Source of the DNA: an uncultured Collinsella sp.
GTDB taxonomy: Bacteria > Actinomycetota > Coriobacteriia > Coriobacteriales > Coriobacteriaceae
Direction: 5' to 3'
Length of the DNA: 12,207 nucleotides
Assembly: GCA_902491915.1 (NCBI GenBank)
Contig: CABUJL010000051.1
Span: forward strand, 1-12,207
Shown here: positions 1 through 6,934 of the stretch, one piece after another
Numbering within the stretch: the first letter of the stretch is position 1
Layout of the letters: every line of letters starts with the position of its first letter
The notes under the pieces: model-generated
Seen by the model: the letters and a program-made list of their open reading frames with translations, nothing else
What the model was told of the DNA's origin: nothing
Database searches by the model: none
Position numbers and translations under genes: made by a program

Positions 1-582
1 CTGCGCGAGCTTGTCTCTACGATGACCGACACGGCGCTGGCCGCGCGTTGCCATGTGGTTCTGACGGCAAACGATATGCCGGGCGGTGGCGAAAGCGACC
101 AGGCCGCTTTTGTAACCGAGCGCTTGGCGTGTGCAGTAAGTGTGGCGCCTGCGATTGCCGAGCAGGGTGGCGCATCGAAAAAGGTTGCGCGGTATTTGTC
201 ATATCTGTCAGATGTCTTTGGAACTGCCGCTCCGGGTATGTCCGAGGAGGCTGCCTCGATGCTCAACGGCTATCGCTGGCCCCGCAACTACCTGCAGCTT
301 CGCGAGGTCTCGGAACGACTCTATATATTAGTAGGGTCGGGTGTGGCGGAGCGCGCGGTGGCAGAGGAGGTGCTCGCCCAGGAGGACGTCATCAAAACCG
401 CAACCTTTGGCGCTCCGATGCTCGACAGCGACCTGTATATCCTGCGTCCACTGGCCGATACCGAACGCGACATCGCGCGGCTGGTCGTAGGCCACCTTCA
501 GGGCAACCGGACCCGCGCTGCCGAGGTGCTCGGTATAAGCCGCACGACCCTGTGGCGCTTGCTGAAGGACGACGACCGCTGA
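1..582 (+). CDS. C-terminal part of an NtrC/PrpR-like transcriptional regulator (5' end outside window)
   Basis: The frame is open to the first base, so this is the last 193 residues of a longer protein; the ATG at 22 is internal. The fragment opens inside an AAA+ domain: a hydrophobic strand ending in LTAND matches the sensor I strand (AATN) of sigma-54 activators, and GYRWPRNYLQLREV matches their WPGNVREL motif. The last 45 residues form a Fis-type HTH, with NRTRAAEVLGISRTTLWRLLK typical of the family. The role is DNA-binding transcription activation. Walker A, Walker B and the GAFTGA loop that contacts sigma-54 lie upstream of the window, so sigma-54 dependence cannot be judged. The AAA+ end is diverged (RNYLQL for GNVREL), as in PrpR-like regulators of Coriobacteriia that may not use sigma-54. 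Target genes are unknown. No terminator separates it from the next gene. Confidence 0.8.
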   Translation: MRELVSTMTDTALAARCHVVLTANDMPGGGESDQAAFVTERLACAVSVAPAIAEQGGASKKVARYLSYLSDVFGTAAPGMSEEAASMLNGYRWPRNYLQLREVSERLYILVGSGVAERAVAEEVLAQEDVIKTATFGAPMLDSDLYILRPLADTERDIARLVVGHLQGNRTRAAEVLGISRTTLWRLLKDDDR

Positions 583-593
583 GCGAGGCGCCC

Positions 594-622
594 GTGACCG
601 CGTGCAGCGCGTGTGCTACAGT
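594..622 (+). promoter_or_regulatory. Candidate sigma-70-type promoter for the 667-1242 gene
   Basis: GTGACC at 594-599, a 17-base spacer, then TACAGT at 617-622, preceded by TGC (614-616), which makes an extended -10. The expected start near 629 leaves about 38 bases of leader before the ATG at 667. It also rules out the upstream GTG at 613 as a start codon. Confidence 0.45.
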
Positions 623-666
623 CCAAAGCAGTAATGTTTCGATTGTGTTACGGCGTGCGGGGGCGT

Positions 667-1242
667 ATGGCGGAGACTTCAAAACCAAACCGGAATAGAC
701 GGGGCGCGGCTCCAGTTAACCGCCGCACGACGTCCCGGACGTGGGGCAAGCACGCGTCGGGGTTCGACGGTTCGTTCAAGCGCACCAAATACGGCTATCC
801 TTCGGCAAGCGCTCGCTTGGCCATGCAGGCCGAGTCATCGCTGCGGGGGCGCAAGCGCGTGGTGGGCTCTAAGCTCAAGCACGACGGAACGCTCGGTTAC
901 ATCAGCCGCGGGGCGGCTCGCCGCAGTGGGCTCAATCCGGCTGGTTGGCACCGCTACGTGCCGATCGTGGCCGCCGTTGCAGTGATCGTCATCGCGCTCG
1001 CTGCGCTTGGCTACGCCGGCGGTGGCGCCAACTTGGACGCAATGTTTAAATCGCCCGAGCTCGCGCATGTAGGTACAGAAGTTGTCGAGGGCGCTCAGGC
1101 CCAGACGGGCGTCGCGCCCCAACGCGGTATCGTCGCGGCGGCCTCCACCATCGCCGATGCGCAAAAGGACGAGGACGAACAGGGCGACGACGCCGAAACG
1201 ACTCAGACGAACGAAACGACGACAACGGCGACGTCAATATAA
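667..1242 (+). CDS. Small single-pass membrane protein of unknown function
   Basis: 191 residues. I do not recognise the family. Residues 1-96 are strongly basic and rich in Arg, Lys, Ser and Gly. One hydrophobic span follows at about 97-117 (VPIVAAVAVIVIALAALGYA). The remaining ~74 residues are acidic and end in a low-complexity Asp/Glu then Thr-rich tail. By the positive-inside rule the basic N-terminus should be cytoplasmic and the acidic tail outside (inference). The ATG at 667 is chosen because a G-rich stretch lies just upstream and a candidate promoter would start transcription near 629; in-frame GTG 613 and ATG 634 would add 18 or 11 residues. It is probably monocistronic, and a REP-like palindrome lies just downstream. 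The basic N-terminal part could bind nucleic acid or acidic lipids, but nothing specific shows this. Confidence 0.7.
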   Translation: MAETSKPNRNRRGAAPVNRRTTSRTWGKHASGFDGSFKRTKYGYPSASARLAMQAESSLRGRKRVVGSKLKHDGTLGYISRGAARRSGLNPAGWHRYVPIVAAVAVIVIALAALGYAGGGANLDAMFKSPELAHVGTEVVEGAQAQTGVAPQRGIVAAASTIADAQKDEDEQGDDAETTQTNETTTTATSI

Positions 1243-1251
1243 GTTGCGAGT

Positions 1252-1289
1252 GGGGTAGCTAAATAGCCCCGTCCCAAATTGGCTACCCC
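1252..1289. repeat. REP-like palindrome between convergent genes
   Basis: A perfect 8-bp inverted repeat, GGGGTAGC (1252-1259) and GCTACCCC (1282-1289), encloses a second possible pairing of GGGG (1252-1255) with CCCC (1267-1270). It lies between the convergent 667-1242 gene and the nitroreductase. There is no T-run on either side, so it is a poor intrinsic terminator. The GTCCC/GGGAC-containing style resembles REP-type intergenic palindromes; copy number cannot be tested here. Confidence 0.5.
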
Positions 1290-1305
1290 TGCTGACGCTC
1301 CTGTA

Positions 1306-1827
1306 CTACTTCACATACACCACGTTGTCGCGGCGCGGCTTTGCCTCGGGTAGCGTGTCCTCGGCATAGCCCAGAATGCAGTGACCGACGCCGCGCAGGC
1401 TGCCGTCGGCGGGCAGGCCCCAGCTGGCCAGCAGCTCCAGACCCTCGGGCGAGTCAAAGACCTCATGCGCGCGGTGAATCCAGCACGAATCGACACCCAG
1501 TGCATAGGCGGCGTTGAGCAGGTTGCCCATGGCGAGCGAGCCATCTTCCAGATGTGTGGGCACGCTGCGGTCAACCAGCACCACCACAACGGTCTTGGCG
1601 CCATAGAAGGGGTCGCTGTTGCTGCCCATGACCTGGGCGTTGAGCTGTGAGAGACGCTCGACGGTCGCGGGGTCGGTGACGGCGACAAACGTCACCGGCT
1701 GGCGGCCCATGCCGCTCGGTGCATATTGGCCGGCTTCGATAATACGTGCAAGCTTTTCGGCCTCGACGGGACGATCGCTGTAGTTGCGGCAGCTGCGACG
1801 GTGAATGAGTGCTTCGATAGTCTCCAT
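1306..1827 (-). CDS. Nitroreductase family protein (FMN-dependent oxidoreductase)
   Basis: 173 residues, the short end of the nitroreductase family. The N-terminus METIEALIHRRSCRNYSDRP carries the usual RRSxRxY/F signature that binds the FMN phosphate, and AGQYAPSGMGRQP is the second FMN-contact segment (APSGxNxQPW in many members). The central region AMGNLLNAAYALGVDSCWIHR and the later LRGVGHCILGYA match the family's helix and C-terminal FMN-binding region. Such proteins use NAD(P)H to reduce nitro compounds, quinones or flavins in the cytosol; the physiological substrate is not evident. The start is set at 1827 because AAGGAG precedes this ATG at good spacing; an in-frame extension to 1923 lacks such a site. 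A 7-bp inverted repeat (GCCGGGC 1871-1877, GCCCGGC 1899-1905) lies upstream and would fold in the leader if transcription starts beyond it. No convincing promoter was found. It is monocistronic. Confidence 0.88.
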   Translation of the reverse strand: METIEALIHRRSCRNYSDRPVEAEKLARIIEAGQYAPSGMGRQPVTFVAVTDPATVERLSQLNAQVMGSNSDPFYGAKTVVVVLVDRSVPTHLEDGSLAMGNLLNAAYALGVDSCWIHRAHEVFDSPEGLELLASWGLPADGSLRGVGHCILGYAEDTLPEAKPRRDNVVYVK

Positions 1828-2057
1828 GGTGTCTCCTTGCGGTGGCGTTGCAGATGCCTCGTTCATACCCGCCGGGCTTAAACGATAGACGGTCAATTGC
1901 CCGGCCAAAAGGATAGATTCCAATTGGGAAAGTAGGTTTGCATAAAAGTACCTTCAGAATGTGACAAACAAATGGGATGGTTAAACGTTTTATCCCGTCT
2001 ACCCTGCGGTTTTTTACCACTTGCCTAAATGACGAACGCATAACCTCTGATAAAGGT

Positions 2058-2086
2058 TTTACTAAAGGAGTACCAACGTTTATCAA
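2058..2086 (+). promoter_or_regulatory. Weak candidate promoter for the 2122-2412 gene
   Basis: TTTACT (2058-2063), 17 bases, TATCAA (2081-2086), each matching four of six consensus bases. A start near 2093 would give a leader of about 29 bases carrying the AGGAGG site. The rest of the 294-base gap (1828-2121) is A+T-richer than its flanks and shows only a small AACCT/AGGTT hairpin (2042-2058). Confidence 0.35.
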
Positions 2087-2121
2087 TGCGCCGTGGTGGC
2101 GCCGGGCCAGGAGGTAACATC

Positions 2122-2412
2122 ATGTTCCAGGCTGGAGATGTCGTCGAGACCGATTTCGAAGGATTTCTGAAGCTGCTGCGTTCCAAGACGCGCGCTTTCG
2201 TGTCGATCAACGATCACGAGTACTACATCACGCACACCGATGGCTATTGGCGTGTTCAGGATTGCGAGGCCCTCAACGACAAGGGCCACTTTACTGACTG
2301 CTCCGAGCTGGTCAACACGGTCTGCGAGGTCGTCGAGCTGCCGTGGATTGCCGGCAAGAGCCTGCATGACAGCTTCTCGGGCGCTACGGTCTATGAGGCC
2401 GTCGCCGCTTAA
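2122..2412 (+). CDS. Conserved-looking small protein of unknown function
   Basis: 96 residues, family not recognised. It is acidic, soluble and without signal peptide or membrane span. It has aromatic and charged clusters (DHEYYITHTDGYWRVQDCEA at 31-50) and three Cys at 48, 60 and 68, not spaced like a standard zinc site. The start at 2122 is firm: AGGAGG at 2109-2114 is seven bases upstream. An upstream in-frame ATG at 2086 would add 12 Gly/Arg-rich residues but would swallow this ribosome site. A strong terminator follows, so it forms its own transcription unit. Codon use matches its neighbours, which supports a real gene. The function cannot be assigned; the compact alternating strand/helix pattern would suit a small binding or regulatory domain (inference). 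Confidence 0.8.
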   Translation: MFQAGDVVETDFEGFLKLLRSKTRAFVSINDHEYYITHTDGYWRVQDCEALNDKGHFTDCSELVNTVCEVVELPWIAGKSLHDSFSGATVYEAVAA

Positions 2413-2438
2413 CAGGCAATAAAACTCGATTTTCACGT

Positions 2439-2474
2439 GACCGCTGGCGCCGCCCCCGCGCCGGCGGTCTTTTT
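2439..2474 (+). terminator. Intrinsic terminator after the 96-residue gene
   Basis: A 12-bp stem (2439-2450 with 2458-2469, one G-T wobble), a 7-base loop and TTTTT at 2470-2474. It begins 26 bases after the stop codon. Confidence 0.9.
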
Positions 2475-2517
2475 CTGCCGATAGGCCGTAAAAATGCACG
2501 CATTTGCGGAGAGCCTG

Positions 2518-2546
2518 TTGACGATAGTCAAAACTCGGACTAATCT
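2518..2546 (+). promoter_or_regulatory. Promoter of the marR-ABC-ABC operon
   Basis: TTGACG (2518-2523), exactly 17 bases, TAATCT (2541-2546): the best sigma-70-type match in the window. The expected start is near 2553, about 40 bases before the MarR ATG. A short palindrome (AAATGC-AC-GCATTT, 2492-2505) sits just upstream of the -35. Confidence 0.75.
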
Positions 2547-2575
2547 AGAGACACATAATTGGTCAAAAATCGGAC
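2526..2575 (+). promoter_or_regulatory. Tandem operator-like dyads, probable MarR binding sites
   Basis: GTCAAAACTCGGAC (2527-2540) recurs as GTCAAAAATCGGAC (2562-2575), 13 of 14 bases identical, 35 bases apart. Each is also a dyad: AGTC-N8-GACT in the first (2526-2541), GGTC-N8-GACA in the second, the latter extended by AATT arms on both sides. The first copy fills the promoter spacer and the second lies just downstream of the expected start, the classic layout for a self-repressing MarR protein. Binding is inferred. Confidence 0.55.
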
Positions 2576-2593
2576 AATTGAATGGTGGGATAG

Positions 2594-3094
2594 ATGAATA
2601 GTGCGGTTACGCTGGTCGACTTCGACCGGTTGCTCAATGGACTCGACCATATCTATTCGGAGTTCTCGCGCGCCTGCGGCCTTTCGGACTGCGCCTATTG
2701 GATGCTCGTCGACACCAGCACGGCGGGCGGTAGTATTGCCGTAAGCCGTCTGACAAGCGAATGGTTCTACAGCAAGCAGACCATCAACTCGGCAATTAAA
2801 GCCTTGACGGCGCGGGCCTTCGCAACGTTGGAGTTTGCCGAAGGCAGTCGTAAGAACAAGGTTGTGAGCCTGACCGAAGAGGGCAGGCGATTTGCCGAGC
2901 GTTATGCGCTGCCGGCACTCAAGGCCGAGCAGCGAGCCTTTGGCGCGCTTGAGCCATGTGAGCAGCGCGAGATTATGCGCTTGATCGGCAAATTCTCTCA
3001 GGTGCTCGGCGATGAGTGCGATGCCTTTAAGCAGCATATCGCTGCCGAGAGCCAAGCCGAGAATCAAGGTGAGGGGGAGTCGTGCGACTGTTAA
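2594..3094 (+). CDS. MarR-family winged-helix transcriptional regulator
   Basis: 166 residues, typical MarR length. An N-terminal helix for dimerisation is followed by the winged helix: SIAVSRLTSEWFYSKQTINSAIKALTA region (about 47-73, recognition helix from Ser60), then the wing at about 80-93, where RKNKVVSLTEEGRRFAE matches the family's (D/R)xRxxxVxLTxxGR signature. The C-terminal helices complete the dimer interface. A weak GGTGGGA ribosome site precedes the ATG at 2594; the ATG at 2582 hits a stop after three codons. Its 3' end overlaps the first ABC gene by 13 bases, so the two are co-transcribed and probably translationally coupled. The likely job is a ligand-released repressor of the exporter and of itself, acting at the dyads at 2526-2575 (inference). 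The ligand is unknown; Cys at 29, 33, 122, 142, 164 and 166 make redox sensing possible but unproven. Confidence 0.9.
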   Translation: MNSAVTLVDFDRLLNGLDHIYSEFSRACGLSDCAYWMLVDTSTAGGSIAVSRLTSEWFYSKQTINSAIKALTARAFATLEFAEGSRKNKVVSLTEEGRRFAERYALPALKAEQRAFGALEPCEQREIMRLIGKFSQVLGDECDAFKQHIAAESQAENQGEGESCDC

Positions 3095-4818
3095 TGAGGT
3101 TTTTGAAGCCCTATCGAGGGCTTGTCGCAGTGACGCTGCTGGTGCTGCTGGTGGATAACGTCGGTACGCTGTTGGTTCCCACGATGCTGGCGAACATGGT
3201 CAACACCGGTATTACCACGGGCGATGTCGACTACATTTTACGCAACGGCCTATACATGTTTATCGCGACCAGCATGGCTAGCGGCGGCACGGTGCTGGGC
3301 TGCTATCTTTCGGCGCGCCTGGCCGCCAACGTGGCTTGCGATATCCGCAATGCCGTGTACGACAAGTCGCTCGAGCTCGCGGCCAGCGATTTTGAGCGCT
3401 TTGGCACCGGATCGATGATCACGCGCTCGCTCAACGACATCAACGTGATTCAGCAGGCGATTCTGCAGACGATTCAGCTGGTGCTGCCCGTGCCGTTTTT
3501 GGCTGTGGCGGGCATCATCTTCGCCTGGTTTATCGATCCCGCCATGGGCACGCTTCTGGGCGTAGTCGTTGCGATTGTGCTGGTGGCGGCAGTCTTTACG
3601 GTTGCCAACGCGGCGCCGATCTTTATGCGCTTGCAGAGCTTTATCGACCGCATGAACGTGGTGCTGCGCGAAAACATCGTGGGCGTGCGCGTCATCCGTG
3701 CGTTTAACAAGGAGCGTCACGAGGAGCGGCGCCTGGACGAGGTGTTTAGCGACTACGCCGTCAACGCCATCAAAGTCAACCACCTGTTTGTGGGCCTCGA
3801 CAGCTCAAGCTTCTTTTTGATGAACATCGCCGAGGTGGCGGTGCTGTGGGTGGGCGGCAACCGCGTAGGTGCCCACGCCATGCAGATTGCGAGTATCTCG
3901 GCGGTGCTGGAGTATGCAATTCTGATCCTGTTCTTTGTGATGATGGCCCAGATGGTGGTGCTGACGCTTCCGCGTGCTGCCGCGTGCCTGAACCGTGCGC
4001 AGCAGGTGTTGGAGATTGAGCCGAGCATCGTCGATGGCGAGCGCACGCTGGATGACGGGGCGCGCGAGCCCCAAGACGAAGCCGATGCGGTGGCCGTGTT
4101 CGACCACATGTCGTTTCGCTTTGACGATGCCGACGAGGACACCCTGTGCGACCTGAGCTTTGCCTGCCGTCGCGGTCAGACGACTGCGATCGTTGGCTCG
4201 ACAGGCTCGGGCAAATCGACGGTGGCCAAGCTTCTGCTGCGCTTCCACGATGCCACCAAGGGCTCCATTCGCCTGAATGGTATGGACCTGCGCGAGCTTA
4301 CGCAAGACGAAATCCGCGGGCGCATTGCCTATGTGCCGCAGAAGGCGTGGCTGTTCTCGGGCACTGTGGCAAGCAATCTGCGCTTTGGCAACGAAGACGC
4401 GACTGAGGCCGACATGCTTCATGCGCTCCAGGTTGCCCAGAGCACCTTTGTGCTCGATCAGCCGCAGGGGATCGATACCCCGGTGGCGCAGGGCGGTACG
4501 AACTTTTCGGGCGGCCAGCGCCAGCGTTTGGCAATCGCCCGTGCGCTCATGAAGCATGCCGATCTATATATCTTCGATGACAGTTTTTCGGCCCTGGACT
4601 TTAAGACCGATGCCGCCCTGCGTCATGCGTTGCAAGACGAGACGCGTGACGCTGCGGTGCTCATCATCGCGCAGCGCATCTCGACGATCTTGCACGCCGA
4701 CCAGATCGTCGTGCTCAAGGATGGCGAGGTTGTGGGTCTGGGCACGCATGGCGAGCTTATGGAAACCTGCGAGGTGTACCGCGCCATCGCGGAATCGCAA
4801 ATGAAGGGAGGTGAGTAG
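3082..4818 (+). CDS. ABC half-exporter, degenerate-site subunit of a heterodimeric multidrug-type pump
   Basis: 578 residues: a six-span exporter membrane domain (about 1-310) fused to an ATP-binding domain. Walker A is GSTGSGKS (372-379) and the signature is FSGGQ (475-479). Walker B ends at Asp499, but the next residue, normally the catalytic Glu, is Asp500, and the switch His is Gln531 (AQRIST). The same two changes mark the degenerate subunit in TM287/288, BmrCD and LmrCD-type heterodimers. It should pair with the next gene product to export drugs, lipids or peptides across the membrane, with ATP hydrolysis mainly at the other site. GTG 3082 is chosen as the start because GAGGGGGAG lies just upstream; ATG 3094 (4 codons later, overlapping the marR stop as TAATG) is the alternative. 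The next gene begins one base after its stop. The substrate cannot be read from sequence. Confidence 0.93.
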   Translation: MRLLMRFLKPYRGLVAVTLLVLLVDNVGTLLVPTMLANMVNTGITTGDVDYILRNGLYMFIATSMASGGTVLGCYLSARLAANVACDIRNAVYDKSLELAASDFERFGTGSMITRSLNDINVIQQAILQTIQLVLPVPFLAVAGIIFAWFIDPAMGTLLGVVVAIVLVAAVFTVANAAPIFMRLQSFIDRMNVVLRENIVGVRVIRAFNKERHEERRLDEVFSDYAVNAIKVNHLFVGLDSSSFFLMNIAEVAVLWVGGNRVGAHAMQIASISAVLEYAILILFFVMMAQMVVLTLPRAAACLNRAQQVLEIEPSIVDGERTLDDGAREPQDEADAVAVFDHMSFRFDDADEDTLCDLSFACRRGQTTAIVGSTGSGKSTVAKLLLRFHDATKGSIRLNGMDLRELTQDEIRGRIAYVPQKAWLFSGTVASNLRFGNEDATEADMLHALQVAQSTFVLDQPQGIDTPVAQGGTNFSGGQRQRLAIARALMKHADLYIFDDSFSALDFKTDAALRHALQDETRDAAVLIIAQRISTILHADQIVVLKDGEVVGLGTHGELMETCEVYRAIAESQMKGGE

Positions 4819-4819
4819 C

Positions 4820-6826
4820 ATGACCGAGGAGCTCAAGAAGCAGGGCGGCGTTGATGACGCCGCTGCCGCGGGACTGGTCGAGGAAACGGCTGCCGCGTCG
4901 ACCGAGCTGGATGACGCCGCCAAGGCTGCAGCCGAGCGCGAGGCTCGCCGCCAAGCGCTCTACGAGGAAAACGAACGTGCCGAGGACGAGCGCGCCCGCG
5001 CCGAGGCAGAGCGTATGCGCGACGTGGACGACGAAGACGAGGACGAGACACCTCGGGATACCTGGGCGACGGTGCGCCGCCTGTGGAGTGAGGCTGCCGG
5101 CGACCATTGGCGCTTCTATATCGTGTTCGCGAGCATTGTGTTCTATGTCATCTTTAACACTGCCGCGCCGGCATATAGCGCCCGCGTGATCGATGAGCTG
5201 TGGGGTCACATTCAGGTAGCGTTTGTCAACAACGCCACCTTCAGCATCACCTGGGAGAACTGCGGCAGGACTATCTTCATCTACTTTTTGATTTGGACGG
5301 CCGCCGCCTCGTTCTACGCGCTCCAGAGCTTTTTGATGTCGAGCGTGGCCGAACGCCTCAATCTGTGCCTGCGCAACCGCATCGCGCAAAAGCTCAACCG
5401 TCTGCCGCTCGCCTATTTTGACGCGCATCGTCCCGGCGAGGTCGTCAGCCGCGCGACCAACGACCTGGACAAGATGTCCGAGAGCATGCAGCGCGGATTG
5501 CTGCAGCTGCTCGTGTCGATCGGCACGGTTGTTGGTGCTGTGAGCGTGATGTTCGTGTTCAGCGTGCAGCTTACGCTCGTCTTTCTGTTCTTTACGGCAC
5601 TGTCGCTGCTGGTGACGAAGGTCGTCTCGCGCCGCACACACGATGTGACGGGCGAGCGCCAGGAGTGGGTGTCCAAGATTACGAGTGCGGTCGAGGAAGG
5701 CTATTCGGGCCGTCTGGTGATCCGCGCGTTTAACCGCGAACGTCAGAGCTCCGCTGAGGTGCACGAGGCTTCGAAGGAACTGGCTCGTGTGAGCACCAAG
5801 GCCGACTTTATGATCAATGCTGTCGGCCCCGCAGTGCGCTTTATCGGCCGTTTGGCGCAGATCGTTATTGCGCTTGTGGGCTGCAGCATGTTGGTTGCCG
5901 GGCATATGACCGTCGGCGTGTTCCAGGCGTTCTTCCAGTTTATCTACGAGGCGTCCGAGCCCATGACGCAGTTGTCGTTTACCTTCAACTCGCTGCAGAG
6001 TGCGCTGGCGAGTGCAGAGCGCGTGTTCGACCTGCTCGATGAGCCCGAGATGGAGGCCGATCCGCTGCCGGACAAGGCCGCCAAGCTGCCGGGTCGCGTG
6101 GAGGGCCGCGTCTCCTTTGAGCATGTGCGCTTTGGTTATTCGCCCGACAAGCCGCTTATGCGCGACGTGTCGTTTACCGCCGAGCCGGGCCAGAAGATTG
6201 CCGTGGTGGGAACCACGGGCGCAGGCAAGACGACGCTCATCAACCTGCTCATGCGCTTCTACGAGATTGACGGCGGGCGTATTACGCTCGACGGCGTGGA
6301 TACGAGCCGCATGGACCGCGGCGAGCTACGTCAGCAGTTTGGCATGGTGCTGCAAGACGCCTGGCTGTTCGACGGCACGATTGCCGAGAACATCGCCTAC
6401 GGCTGCCCCGAGGCAACGCGCGAGGAGATCGTGGCGGCCGCACGCGCCGCGCAGGTCGACTTCTTTGTGCGCACCATGCCGCAGGGCTACGACACGCGCG
6501 TGGCCAACGATGCCGAAAGCATCAGCCAGGGCCAGCGTCAGCTGCTGACCATCGCACGCGTGCTGCTCAACAACCCGGCGATTCTCATCCTGGACGAGGC
6601 GACCTCAAGCGTGGACACGCGTACCGAGCTTGCCATCGGCCGTGCCATGGACGCGCTTATGCGCGGGCGCACGAGCTTTGTGATCGCGCACCGTTTGTCG
6701 ACGATCGTCGATGCCGACCTGATCTTGGTCATGGACCACGGCAATATCATCGAGCAGGGTACGCATAAGGAGCTGCTGGCTGCCGAGGGTGCCTACGCCG
6801 ACCTCTATCTGAGTCAGTTCGCATAA
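4820..6826 (+). CDS. ABC half-exporter, catalytic-site subunit of the heterodimeric pump
   Basis: 668 residues: an unusual charged N-terminal extension (about 1-95), a six-span membrane domain (first span about 98-118), then the ATP-binding domain. Walker A GTTGAGKT is at 464-471, Walker B Asp592 is followed by the catalytic Glu593, and the switch residue is His624 (AHRLST). The signature is changed to SQGQ (569-572) instead of SGGQ. This complements the first subunit: the degenerate site is built from that subunit's Walker motifs (Asp500, Gln531) plus this SQGQ, while the consensus site uses this subunit's Walker motifs plus the partner's FSGGQ. The start at ATG 4820 has AGGGAGG at 4805-4811. 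The extension is Ala/Glu-rich, probably helical, and ends in an acidic run at about 68-77. A palindromic repeat and a hairpin follow the gene. Confidence 0.94.
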   Translation: MTEELKKQGGVDDAAAAGLVEETAAASTELDDAAKAAAEREARRQALYEENERAEDERARAEAERMRDVDDEDEDETPRDTWATVRRLWSEAAGDHWRFYIVFASIVFYVIFNTAAPAYSARVIDELWGHIQVAFVNNATFSITWENCGRTIFIYFLIWTAAASFYALQSFLMSSVAERLNLCLRNRIAQKLNRLPLAYFDAHRPGEVVSRATNDLDKMSESMQRGLLQLLVSIGTVVGAVSVMFVFSVQLTLVFLFFTALSLLVTKVVSRRTHDVTGERQEWVSKITSAVEEGYSGRLVIRAFNRERQSSAEVHEASKELARVSTKADFMINAVGPAVRFIGRLAQIVIALVGCSMLVAGHMTVGVFQAFFQFIYEASEPMTQLSFTFNSLQSALASAERVFDLLDEPEMEADPLPDKAAKLPGRVEGRVSFEHVRFGYSPDKPLMRDVSFTAEPGQKIAVVGTTGAGKTTLINLLMRFYEIDGGRITLDGVDTSRMDRGELRQQFGMVLQDAWLFDGTIAENIAYGCPEATREEIVAAARAAQVDFFVRTMPQGYDTRVANDAESISQGQRQLLTIARVLLNNPAILILDEATSSVDTRTELAIGRAMDALMRGRTSFVIAHRLSTIVDADLILVMDHGNIIEQGTHKELLAAEGAYADLYLSQFA

Positions 6827-6855
6827 TGTGACAAAGGGACAGTCTCTTTACCACA
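6827..6855. repeat. REP-like palindrome directly after the ABC operon
   Basis: A 29-base imperfect palindrome of the TGTGACAAAGGGAC / GTCTCTTTACCACA type begins on the base after the stop codon. Near-identical TGTGACAAAGGGAC palindromes are, from memory, common intergenic repeats in Gram-positive gut bacteria. Copy number in this genome cannot be tested here. Confidence 0.5.
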
Positions 6856-6863
6856 TCACAAAT

Positions 6864-6899
6864 AAGGCGCGCCGGGGGTGAATCCTCTGGCGCGCCTTT
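6864..6899. terminator. Hairpin between convergent ABC operon and cysE, probable bidirectional terminator
   Basis: A perfect 10-bp stem AAGGCGCGCC (6864-6873) / GGCGCGCCTT (6889-6898) with a 15-base loop. The T-runs are short on both sides (TTT on plus, TTATTT on minus), so it is a moderate terminator. It lies 37 bases after the ABC stop and 36 before the cysE stop. Confidence 0.65.
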
Positions 6900-6934
6900 G
6901 CGTTGGCGTCAATGTTGTCGGTGGTCGTCCGCCT

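Noticed and set aside
4757..6124. Long 455-codon open frame on the minus strand
   Set aside because: It lies entirely antisense to the second ABC exporter, whose domains are unmistakable. The translation is rich in His, Arg and Gln with no motif, as expected for a shadow of a G+C-rich gene.
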